Shown: positions 7,183 to 14,300 of the stretch, piece by piece | Position numbering within the stretch: position 1 is the first letter of the stretch | Layout: each line of letters starts with the position of its first letter | Origin: Alphaproteobacteria bacterium | Lineage (GTDB): Bacteria > Pseudomonadota > Alphaproteobacteria > Micropepsales > Micropepsaceae | Length of the DNA: 32,309 bases | NCBI GenBank assembly: GCA_013697055.1 | Contig: JACCXK010000079.1 | Span: 1 to 32,309, forward strand | Direction of reading: 5' to 3' | The notes under the pieces: generated by a model | Told to the model about the DNA's origin: nothing | Seen by the model: only the letters and a program-made list of their open reading frames with translations | Database searches by the model: none | Made by a program: the position numbers and the translations under genes

Positions 7183-8985
7183 ATGAAGAAATCCGTGATC
7201 GCTTTGCTGGCGGCGGCGTGCCTTTGCGGCAGCGCGTTGGCGCAAGCGCCCCAGCCTCAGCCGGCGCTCGGCGTGCCCGCACTCGGCGTGCCCGCACTTG
7301 GCGTGAAAGGCAGCGCCGGCGAAGCGGCCCCGGCGGTGGGCGCGAGCACCGCGCCCAAGCCGGAAAGCTTTCTAAACCGGGCGGCGACGCAGAATGTCGA
7401 TATCCGCGATGCCATGATGCTGGACGCCGACAAGTCCGATGGCTGGATCCTGCACGGGCGCACTTTCGACAATCAGCGCTTCTCGCCGCTTACCGACATC
7501 AACCTGTCGAATGTCAGCAAGCTGCGGCCCACCGCCATCCTGCAGACTGGGGTCGCGAAGAATTTCGAGAATACCGCCATCGCGGTGGACGGCGTGCTGT
7601 ATCTCAGCACCGCCGACAACAAGGTGATGGCCTACGACGCCGTCACCGGCCAGCAGCTTTGGTCCTATATTCCAACCCTCGCCTATTCCAACCTGTGCTG
7701 CGGCCAGATCTCGCGCGGCGTGGCGGTGGCCTATGGCAAGGTGTTTTCCGCCCAGCTTGACGGCCATGTCGTGGCGCTGGACGCGCGCAGCGGCAAGCTG
7801 CTCTGGAAGACCGATCACGCCGAGGTGCTGCCCCAGCCGGCGGTGTTCTATTCCTTCACCATGGCGCCCATCGCCTTCAACGGCATGATCCTGGTGGGCA
7901 ATGCCGGCGCGGAATGGCCGACGCGCGGCTTCCTGCAGGCGCTGGATGCCAATACCGGCAAGCTGGTGTGGCGCTTCAATACGACGGCTGCGCCCGACCA
8001 GCCCGGCGGCAAGACGTGGGAAGGCGATAGCTGGAAATATGGCGGCGGCTCGGTGTGGAATACGCCCGCTATCGATACCAAGAACAACCTGATCCTGTTC
8101 GCGGTGGGCAATCCCAATCCCGACTTGGACGGCACCAGCCGCAAGGGCGACAATGCCTATACCGACTCCGTGGTCGCCATCGACAGCCGCACCGGCAAAC
8201 TGCGCTGGTGGTACCAGGAAGTGGCGCACGACATCTGGGACCTGGACGCCTGCGCGCCGGTGGTGCTGTTCGACACGGTGGACGAAAAGGGCAGGCCCGT
8301 TCAAGCCGCCGCCCATGCCGGCAAGACTGGCATCGTCTATATCGTCAACCGGCTGACCGGAAAGCTGATCCGCAAGTCGCCGCCCTTTGTCGATGTCAGC
8401 GCCAATTTCATGACCGCGCTGGGGCCGGTGCCCAAGACCATCTGGCCCGCCAATCATGGCGGCGCGATGTGGCAACCGCCGGCCTATTCGCCCCAGACGA
8501 AATATCTCTATCAGTTGGGCATCAACGAGGCGCACGACTATACCGTCAAGCAGCCGCTGACAGAGGTTTACAAACCCGGCACCCCGATCCGCGGCCAGTA
8601 TGCCGGCGGCGACATGGCGCTGAACACCAAGGTCTTCATTCCCAGCGGCACCTTCAGCGCCATCGATGTCGACACCGGCGCCATTGCCTGGCAGGTCAAG
8701 TCCGACCGGCCTTACTTCAGCGGCGTGGTCGCCACGGCGGGCGGCCTGGTCTTCACCGGCGAGATGAACGGCGACTTCGTGGCCCACGACGCCAGGACAG
8801 GCAAGAAGGTCTGGGCCTATCCGCTGGGCGCCGGGGTCTGCACCCCGCCCATCACCTACAAGGTCAAAGGCGTGCAATATGTCGCGGTCGGCGCCGGGGG
8901 CTGTCACGGCGGCGAGATTTTCATGCAGAATGAGGGCAAGGCGATCTTCGGCGATGTCTTCGCCATCTTCGCGCTGCCGAACTGA
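7183..8985 (+). CDS. PQQ-dependent alcohol dehydrogenase (quinoprotein)
   Basis: A 600-residue periplasmic eight-bladed propeller enzyme that oxidises an alcohol or sugar-like substrate with bound pyrroloquinoline quinone. The start at 7183 has a GGAG site 8 bases upstream and a clear signal peptide (cut after ALA, residue 20). A Pro/Ala linker holding three tandem ALGVP-type units (residues 28-41) precedes the propeller. Family marks are the vicinal disulfide Cys172-Cys173, PQQ/metal residues Glu129, Glu244 (NAGAEWP) and Asn310 (GNPNPD), and the catalytic region HDIWDLD with Asp353. A second Asp (355) lies two residues on, giving the DxD pattern seen in lanthanide enzymes but also in membrane glucose dehydrogenases. 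There is no haem domain (no CxxCH), so the upstream cytochrome c is the likely partner. The exact substrate is unknown. Confidence 0.92.
   Translation: MKKSVIALLAAACLCGSALAQAPQPQPALGVPALGVPALGVKGSAGEAAPAVGASTAPKPESFLNRAATQNVDIRDAMMLDADKSDGWILHGRTFDNQRFSPLTDINLSNVSKLRPTAILQTGVAKNFENTAIAVDGVLYLSTADNKVMAYDAVTGQQLWSYIPTLAYSNLCCGQISRGVAVAYGKVFSAQLDGHVVALDARSGKLLWKTDHAEVLPQPAVFYSFTMAPIAFNGMILVGNAGAEWPTRGFLQALDANTGKLVWRFNTTAAPDQPGGKTWEGDSWKYGGGSVWNTPAIDTKNNLILFAVGNPNPDLDGTSRKGDNAYTDSVVAIDSRTGKLRWWYQEVAHDIWDLDACAPVVLFDTVDEKGRPVQAAAHAGKTGIVYIVNRLTGKLIRKSPPFVDVSANFMTALGPVPKTIWPANHGGAMWQPPAYSPQTKYLYQLGINEAHDYTVKQPLTEVYKPGTPIRGQYAGGDMALNTKVFIPSGTFSAIDVDTGAIAWQVKSDRPYFSGVVATAGGLVFTGEMNGDFVAHDARTGKKVWAYPLGAGVCTPPITYKVKGVQYVAVGAGGCHGGEIFMQNEGKAIFGDVFAIFALPN
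7264..7305 (+). repeat. Three tandem 15-bp units in the dehydrogenase linker
   Basis: Units begin at 7264, 7279 and 7294, differ at a few bases and encode Ala-Leu-Gly-Val-Pro twice, then Ala-Leu-Gly-Val-Lys. They sit in the linker between signal peptide and propeller and keep the reading frame. Confidence 0.9.
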
Positions 8986-9005
8986 TCTAAACGGGGGCCC
9001 ACATC

Positions 9006-9710
9006 ATGGATGCCAACACCAGGAAAATCCTGGAAGCCATTTCCACCGCCACCCTAACCACGGTGCTTTTGAAAAAAGGACTGCGCAATGTCTGGCTGCG
9101 CGGCCCTTTCCCCAAACAGCCCAATCAGAAGCGGGTGGTGGGCACCGCCTTCACCTTGCGCTTTGTGCCGGCGCGCGAAGACCTGGCGACACCGGCAAGC
9201 TGGGCCTCGCCCATCTCCACCCGCGCCGCCATCGAGGCGATGGAAGAAGGCGTCATCGCCGTGGCCGACGCCAATGGCGTGACCGACGCCGGCATCTTCG
9301 GTGACATTCTCTGCGCCCGCATGGCCAAGCGGAAGGTCGGCGCCCTGATCACCGACGGGGTGATGCGCGACATGGACGGCGTGCTGGCGACCGGCTTGCC
9401 GGTGTGGTGCGCCGGCGCGGCGGCACCGGCGAGCGTGGCGGGCCTGACCTTCGTCAACTGGCAGGAGCCCATCGGTTGCGGCGGCGTGGCGGTATTTCCC
9501 GGTGACACCATCGTGGCCGATGGCGACGGCGCGGTGGTGATCCCGCAAGCCATGCTGGCCGAGGTGACTGAAGCCGCCGCCGAACAGGAAGTTCTGGAAT
9601 CCTGGATCATGGGCGAAGTGGAAAAGGGTGTGCCCCTGCCCGGCCTTTATCCGCCGAACGATGAGAACAAGGCCAAGTACGCCGCCTGGCGGAAAAGCCA
9701 GAAAAGCTAG
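9006..9710 (+). CDS. RraA-like / HMG-CHA aldolase family protein
   Basis: A 234-residue cytoplasmic protein of the RraA fold. The family includes the RNase E regulator RraA and divalent-metal aldolases that release pyruvate from 4-hydroxy-4-methyl-2-oxoglutarate and related 4-carboxy-4-hydroxy-2-oxoacids. Visible marks are GIFGDILCARMAKRK (Gly99-Asp100), ITDGVMRD (Asp117, Arg121, Asp122) and FPGDTIVADGDGAVVIP. Asp100 and Arg121 are 20 residues apart, the spacing I recall for the aldolase members. It starts 20 bases after the dehydrogenase stop, behind a G-rich stretch, and is the last gene of the operon. The metabolic setting favours an enzyme over an RNase regulator, but this is inference. 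Its TAG stop overlaps the stop of the convergent GntR gene in a shared CTAG. Confidence 0.85.
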   Translation: MDANTRKILEAISTATLTTVLLKKGLRNVWLRGPFPKQPNQKRVVGTAFTLRFVPAREDLATPASWASPISTRAAIEAMEEGVIAVADANGVTDAGIFGDILCARMAKRKVGALITDGVMRDMDGVLATGLPVWCAGAAAPASVAGLTFVNWQEPIGCGGVAVFPGDTIVADGDGAVVIPQAMLAEVTEAAAEQEVLESWIMGEVEKGVPLPGLYPPNDENKAKYAAWRKSQKS

Positions 9711-10363
9711 TCTTTTATAAAATCGCGCAGCCGCCCATAGCTGCGCTCGATATGCCGGCGCATGGCGGCCTCGGCCTTTGTGCTATCGCGCGCCTGGATG
9801 GCGGCGATGATGCCGTCATGTTCATGCACCGCTTCCTCCGTGATCTCGCTGCGAAAACAGGAGCGGAAGATGTGGACATGGATGTGCAGCCGCGCCAGCG
9901 AATCCGCGATCAGGTGATTGCCGGCGCCTTGCGCGATCAGGCGGTGGAATTCGGTGTCCATGTCGGCAAAGGCGTCGTGTGACGGCGCCGTCTCGCCGCT
10001 GGCAAGCTGGTGCATGTCGGCATCGGCCATGGCCTCGGCGGCCTTGCGCGCGGCATGGGGTTCGATCAAGAGGCGGAATTCAAACAGCTCATCCAGCTGG
10101 GCGCGGTCCATGCGCTGGCTGGTGGCATAGCCGGCGAAGTGACGCTTGGAGACCAGGCCATTGGCTTCCAGCATAGACAGCGCCTCCCGGATCGGGGTCT
10201 GGGACACGTTCAGCTTGCGGGCCAGCTCGTCCACCGAAACCCGGGTATCGGGCGGAATCTTGAGGGACATGATATCGGCCCGGACGCGGCGGTAGACCTC
10301 TTCCGCCAGCCCGGAGGGGCGGGCGATGGGCCGGTCGGCTGCTTCATTGCGTGCTGAGGCCAC
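9707..10363 (-). CDS. GntR-family transcriptional regulator, FCD subfamily
   Basis: A 218-residue regulator. The N-terminal winged helix-turn-helix spans about 20-85 (VSVDELARKLNVSQTPIREA is the GntR signature). The C-terminal all-helical FCD domain (about 88-215) keeps a metal-binding set: Asp136, His140 (DTEFH), His182 (EHDGIIAAI) and His204 (MRRHIERS). FCD regulators bind small carboxylates or sugar acids and are mostly repressors of nearby catabolic genes. Its position between the PQQ and Ldh_2/ADH/ALDH operons, divergent from the latter, suggests it controls one or both. Its stop overlaps that of the RraA-like gene. The palindrome at 10447-10458 is its likely target. Confidence 0.93.
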   Translation of the reverse strand: MASARNEAADRPIARPSGLAEEVYRRVRADIMSLKIPPDTRVSVDELARKLNVSQTPIREALSMLEANGLVSKRHFAGYATSQRMDRAQLDELFEFRLLIEPHAARKAAEAMADADMHQLASGETAPSHDAFADMDTEFHRLIAQGAGNHLIADSLARLHIHVHIFRSCFRSEITEEAVHEHDGIIAAIQARDSTKAEAAMRRHIERSYGRLRDFIKD

Positions 10364-10433
10364 GGAACTCTCTCATCAGGAAGTGGGCCCACAGAAAGAC
10401 TGGTTTTGCCATTGACCGGGCGGAGCATAACCC

Positions 10434-10458
10434 ATAGGTTTCGAAAATCCTATAGGAT
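10434..10458. promoter_or_regulatory. Candidate GntR operator
   Basis: A perfect 12-bp palindrome, ATCCTATAGGAT, occupies 10447-10458 in the intergenic region between the GntR gene and the Ldh_2 gene. A further ATAGG at 10434-10438 forms an inverted pair with CCTAT at 10449-10453, with 10 bases between. The right half of the palindrome (AGGA, 10454-10457) is also the likely ribosome-binding site for the GTG start at 10468, so a bound repressor would block expression. The site is seen in the sequence; its use by this GntR is inferred. Confidence 0.55.
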
Positions 10459-10467
10459 ATTTGATCC

Positions 10468-11490
10468 GTGAAGGTCGCCGTCAAGGACGTCCGCAAGCTG
10501 GCCGAGGGCATCCTGCTCGCCAATGGTGTGCCGGGGTCCCACGCCGCCACCCAAGCCGGCCTGTTCATCGAAGCGGAAATGCGCGCCATTCCCAGCCACG
10601 GCCTGCTGCGCCTGCGCCGGGTGATCGAACGCATCCATGCCGGCCTGTCCAACCCGACCACGACCGGCAACCAGCAATGGACCGCACGCGCCTTCCTGTC
10701 GGTGGACGGGGAGCGCGGCCTTGGCCCCGTCATCGCGATGGCGGCGCTGGACACCATCATTCCGCGCGCCAAGGAAGACGGCATCGCCATCGCCGCCATC
10801 CGCAACACCAATCACCTCGGCGCGCTCGCCTATTACGCCGAGCATGTCGCCAATCAAGGCCTCACCTGCATCGCCCTGACCATATCCGAAGCGCTGGTGC
10901 ATCCCTGGGGCGGGCGCAAGGCGATGATCGGCACCAATCCCATCGCCATCGGCGTGCCCGCCGATCCAACTCCCATGGTGCTCGATATGGCGACCGGGCT
11001 CGTCTCCATGGGCAAGATTCACGACCACGCCAATCGCGGCGCACCGATCCCGTTGGGTTGGGCGCTGGACGAAAACGGCGATCCCACCACCGACGCCTCC
11101 GCCGCCAAGAAAGGCGCCATCGCGCCGTTCGGCGGGCCGAAGGGTTATGCGCTGGGCATCGCCTTTGAAGTGCTGGTAGCCAGCCTCGCCGCCTCCGCCA
11201 TCGGCACCGGCGTGAAGGGCACGCTGGATTCGGTCAATGTCTCCAACAAGGGTGACATTTTCATCGTCATTGCCCCGCCCCATGCCGAAGGCGCCAAGGC
11301 GCTGGTCACCGCGTATCTGGAAGACATTCGCGGCGCCGCGCCCTCCGATCCCGCCCATCCGGTGCTGGCGCCGGGCGACCGCGCCCATGCCGCGCGGGCG
11401 CAATCGGAAAAGCGCGGCATGTTCATCGACGACGGGTTGTGGGGCGACCTCCAGAAGCTATCAGAAGAATCCAAGAAGGAAATATCATGA
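10468..11490 (+). CDS. Ldh_2 / malate-lactate-ureidoglycolate dehydrogenase family oxidoreductase
   Basis: A 340-residue NAD(P)-dependent enzyme of the type 2 malate/L-lactate dehydrogenase family (YlbC/AllD, sulfolactate dehydrogenase, YiaK, piperideine-2-carboxylate reductase), unrelated to Rossmann dehydrogenases. Family motifs are Ser43-His44-Gly45 (IPSHGLLRL), VDGERGLGP near 79-87, NTNHLG with the probable catalytic His116, GTNPIAIGVP and LDMATG. It interconverts a 2-oxo acid and a 2-hydroxy acid (or an imino acid). The start is GTG 10468, 10 bases after an AGGA. The gene opens the second operon and its stop overlaps the ATG of the next gene (ATGA). The substrate cannot be assigned. Confidence 0.9.
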   Translation: MKVAVKDVRKLAEGILLANGVPGSHAATQAGLFIEAEMRAIPSHGLLRLRRVIERIHAGLSNPTTTGNQQWTARAFLSVDGERGLGPVIAMAALDTIIPRAKEDGIAIAAIRNTNHLGALAYYAEHVANQGLTCIALTISEALVHPWGGRKAMIGTNPIAIGVPADPTPMVLDMATGLVSMGKIHDHANRGAPIPLGWALDENGDPTTDASAAKKGAIAPFGGPKGYALGIAFEVLVASLAASAIGTGVKGTLDSVNVSNKGDIFIVIAPPHAEGAKALVTAYLEDIRGAAPSDPAHPVLAPGDRAHAARAQSEKRGMFIDDGLWGDLQKLSEESKKEIS

Positions 11491-12707
11491 CCCAATTGTT
11501 CGGCGCCCTGCGCCTGCCTGCCTCTGTAATTTTCGGCTCCGGCCAGCGCGCCGCGCTGGGCATGATGACGGCGCAGATCGGCAAGCGTGCGCTGATCTGC
11601 ACCGATGCGCGCATGGCCGGCGATGCCCAGTTCAAGGCCATCGTGGCCGACCTGGAAGCCAATGGTGTGAAGACACGCGTCTATGACCGCACCGAAGCCG
11701 ATCTGCCGATCGAAGGCATTTCCGGTTGCGTTACCGAATGCGCCGATTTCCAGCCGGATGTGGTGCTGGGCATCGGCGGCGGTTCCTGCATGGACATGGC
11801 CAAGTGCGTGGCGGTGCTGCTGAAGCACGGCGGGTCTTTGCGTGACTATTACGGCGAGAACAAAATCCCCGGCCCGGTGGCGCCGGTGATCGCCGTGCCG
11901 ACCACTGCGGGCACCGGATCGGAAGTCACGCCTGTGGCGGTGATCGCCGATACCGAACGCGGCACCAAGGTGGGCATTTCCAGCCCGTACCTCATTCCGA
12001 AAATCGCGGTGTGCGATCCGGAACTGACCCTCACCTGCCCGCCCGGTCTCACGGCGGTGAGCGGCGCCGATGCCCTGACCCACGCCATCGAAAGCTTCAC
12101 CGCCGCCGCCCGCGACGTGACACCCGATCTCACCGTCAAGAATGTGTTCGTGGGCAAGAATATCCTCAGCGACACCTTCGGCCTGCTGGCGCTCAAAAAC
12201 ATCTTCAAGGCGCTGCGCACCGCGGTGAAGGACGGCAAGAATATCGAAGCGCGCGAGCAGATGATGCTGGCCTCGCTGGCGGCGGGCTGCGCCTTCGGCG
12301 CGGCCGGCACCGCCGCGGCCCATGCCATCCAGTATCCGGTGGGCAACGAAACCCACACCCCGCATGGCATGGGGGTGGCGCTGCTGATGCCCTATGTGAT
12401 GGAGTTCAATCGGCCCAACTGCGTCAGCTGCTTTGCCGAGATCGGCCGCGCCATCGGCCTGACAGGCACGGATGAAGAACTGTCCCGCAAAGTGATCGAC
12501 GAAGTCGCCAGCCTGCTCAAGGATATCGGCATTCCCGTGACCCTGCGCGAGCTGGGCCTGCCCGAAAACAAGCAGGACTGGACGGCGGAAAGCGCCATCG
12601 GCGCCGCCCGCCTGATCAACAATAATCCGAGGCTGCTGGATGTGGACGCCCTGAAGGCGATCACCCGCGCTGCCTTCTCGGGCGACCGCGCCACGCTTGC
12701 TTCCTGA
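11487..12707 (+). CDS. Iron-containing alcohol dehydrogenase (type III)
   Basis: A 406-residue NAD(P)-dependent group III alcohol dehydrogenase. The start is ATG 11487, which overlaps the previous stop as ATGA and has an AAGGA site upstream; the open frame reaching further back is not needed. The nucleotide-binding GGGS motif is at 97-100, TTAGTGSEVTP is at 139-149, and the metal ligands Asp195, His199, His279 and His293 are all present (SGADALTHAIES; AAHAIQYPVGNETHTPHG). Paired with the ALDH next door it could oxidise an alcohol to an aldehyde and on to an acid; 4-hydroxybutyrate dehydrogenase is one family role that fits. It is co-transcribed with its neighbours. Confidence 0.93.
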   Translation: MTQLFGALRLPASVIFGSGQRAALGMMTAQIGKRALICTDARMAGDAQFKAIVADLEANGVKTRVYDRTEADLPIEGISGCVTECADFQPDVVLGIGGGSCMDMAKCVAVLLKHGGSLRDYYGENKIPGPVAPVIAVPTTAGTGSEVTPVAVIADTERGTKVGISSPYLIPKIAVCDPELTLTCPPGLTAVSGADALTHAIESFTAAARDVTPDLTVKNVFVGKNILSDTFGLLALKNIFKALRTAVKDGKNIEAREQMMLASLAAGCAFGAAGTAAAHAIQYPVGNETHTPHGMGVALLMPYVMEFNRPNCVSCFAEIGRAIGLTGTDEELSRKVIDEVASLLKDIGIPVTLRELGLPENKQDWTAESAIGAARLINNNPRLLDVDALKAITRAAFSGDRATLAS

Positions 12708-12723
12708 TTTCAAAGAGAGAGCC

Positions 12724-14205
12724 ATGACCAATACCCTGACTTTGCCCACACCCAAGACTGGCCCCGCGCCCTTCCCCATTCCCACCGACCTGTGGATCGG
12801 CGGCCAATGGGTCCCAGCCACCGGCAACAAACGCGTCGATGTGTTCGATCCTTCGACCGGCAAGAAAATTTGCGACGTGGCGGATTGCGATGCCGCCGAT
12901 GCCCTGGCTGCGGTGGACGCCGCCGACAAGGCCGCCGCCGGCTGGGCTGCGACCACGCCGCGCCAGCGCGCCGAGATCCTACGCAAATGCTACGAACAGA
13001 TCGTCGCCAATATCGAATGGCTGGCCTATCTGATCGCCCTCGAAAACGGCAAGGCGCTGCCCGACGCGCGCGCCGAAGTTCTGTATGCCGCCGAATTCTA
13101 CCGCTGGTATGCCGAGGAATGCTGTCATGTGCTGGGCGAAATCGCCCTGGCCCCGGCCAGCGGCGCCCGCATCCTGGTGCAATACCAGCCCATGGGCGTG
13201 GCGCTGTTGATCACGCCCTGGAATTATCCCGCGGCCATGGCGACCCGCAAGATCGCGCCGGCCCTGGCGGCCGGCTGCACCGTGGTGCTGAAGCCCGCCA
13301 CCGAAACCCCACTCACCGCCTTTGCCGTCGCACAGATCATGCATGACTGCGGCGTGCCGGCCGGTGTGGTGAATGTCGTCACCACCGCCAAGGCCAGCCC
13401 CCTGTCCAAGGCCTTGCTGCATGACCCGCGGGTGCGCAAGATTTCCTTCACCGGCTCGACCCCGGTGGGCCGCGCCCTGTTGCATGAAGCGGCCGACCAG
13501 GTGATTTCCTGCGCCATGGAATTGGGCGGCAATGCGCCCTTCATCGTCTGCAAGGATGCCAACCTGAACGACGCACTGGATGGCGCCATGCTGGCCAAGA
13601 TGCGCAACAGCGGCGAGGCCTGCACCGCCGCCAACCGCTTCTATGTCCACAAGGACATTTACGGGCCTTTCACCGACGGCATGGTTGCGCGCATGTCGGC
13701 GATCAAGCTGGGCGAAGCCACCGATCCGGAATCGACCCTGGGCCCGATGGTGAACGAGAAATCCGTCGCCAAGATCGCCGAACTGGTGGATGACGCCGTG
13801 GCCAAGGGCGCCAAGCTGCTGCTGGGCGGCCAGCGCCTCAACCGGCCCGGCTATTACTATCCGCCGACCGTGCTGTCCGACGTGCCCGACAATGCCGACA
13901 TGATGAAGGAAGAGATTTTCGGACCGGTGGTGTCGCTGCAATCCTTCGAGGACGAGGCCGAGGCCATCCGCAAGGCCAACGACACCGAGTACGGCCTAGC
14001 AGCCTATGTCTATACCCAGGACCTCAAGCGCGGCATGCAGATCTGCGAGAAGCTGGAAGCCGGCATGCTGGGGCTCAATCGCGGCCTGATGTCGGACCCG
14101 GCAGCGCCGTTCGGCGGCGTCAAGCAATCGGGCCTGGGCCGCGAAGGCTCGCACCATGGGTTGATCGAGTTCTGCGAGATCAAGTACGTCTCGACGAACT
14201 GGTAG
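12724..14205 (+). CDS. NAD(P)-dependent aldehyde dehydrogenase, succinate-semialdehyde-dehydrogenase-like
   Basis: A 493-residue ALDH-superfamily enzyme that oxidises an aldehyde to a carboxylic acid in the cytoplasm. The start is ATG 12724, behind an AAAGAGAGA Shine-Dalgarno and 16 bases after the alcohol dehydrogenase stop. Catalytic residues are present: Asn167 (PWNYP), Lys190 (LKPATETP), Glu266 (MELGGNAPF) and Cys300 (NSGEACTAANR). The GQACxxxNR-type loop, here GEACTAANR, and the overall pattern resemble GabD/SSADH-like members. It is the last gene of the operon, followed by a double hairpin repeat. The substrate is a guess: succinic or 2-oxoglutaric semialdehyde, or another small aldehyde. 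Confidence 0.92.
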   Translation: MTNTLTLPTPKTGPAPFPIPTDLWIGGQWVPATGNKRVDVFDPSTGKKICDVADCDAADALAAVDAADKAAAGWAATTPRQRAEILRKCYEQIVANIEWLAYLIALENGKALPDARAEVLYAAEFYRWYAEECCHVLGEIALAPASGARILVQYQPMGVALLITPWNYPAAMATRKIAPALAAGCTVVLKPATETPLTAFAVAQIMHDCGVPAGVVNVVTTAKASPLSKALLHDPRVRKISFTGSTPVGRALLHEAADQVISCAMELGGNAPFIVCKDANLNDALDGAMLAKMRNSGEACTAANRFYVHKDIYGPFTDGMVARMSAIKLGEATDPESTLGPMVNEKSVAKIAELVDDAVAKGAKLLLGGQRLNRPGYYYPPTVLSDVPDNADMMKEEIFGPVVSLQSFEDEAEAIRKANDTEYGLAAYVYTQDLKRGMQICEKLEAGMLGLNRGLMSDPAAPFGGVKQSGLGREGSHHGLIEFCEIKYVSTNW

Positions 14206-14216
14206 GCTTCCCACTT

Positions 14217-14290
14217 GTCATGGCCCGGCTTGTCCGGGCCATCCATAACCCTGTCACCGTATGGATGGCCCGCATAAAGCGGGCCATGAC
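14217..14290. repeat. Nested palindromic intergenic repeat (double hairpin)
   Basis: Two hairpins share the same arm, ATGGCCCG/CGGGCCAT: 14220-14242 (7-base loop) and 14265-14287 (9-bp stem, 5-base loop). The whole element is itself an inverted repeat, with GTCATGGCCCG at 14217-14227 mirrored at 14280-14290 and ATCCAT mirrored by ATGGAT inside. It fills the space between the convergent ALDH and selO genes. It resembles the REP/RIME-like repeats common in alphaproteobacteria and may also end transcription from both sides, although it lacks U-tracts. Confidence 0.75.
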
Positions 14291-14300
14291 GATTTGTGAG

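Noticed and set aside
7372-8907. - strand frame opposite the PQQ dehydrogenase
   Set aside because: Antisense shadow; the + strand frame has all quinoprotein residues.
10412-10440. TTGACC with a -10 candidate TAGGTT as promoter of operon 2
   Set aside because: Spacing is 17 bases but the -10 match is poor; the real promoter cannot be fixed from sequence alone.
11145-12986. 613-codon - strand frame across the Ldh_2/ADH/ALDH operon
   Set aside because: It spans three well-supported genes on the other strand and shows only low-complexity His/Ala/Gly/Arg sequence.
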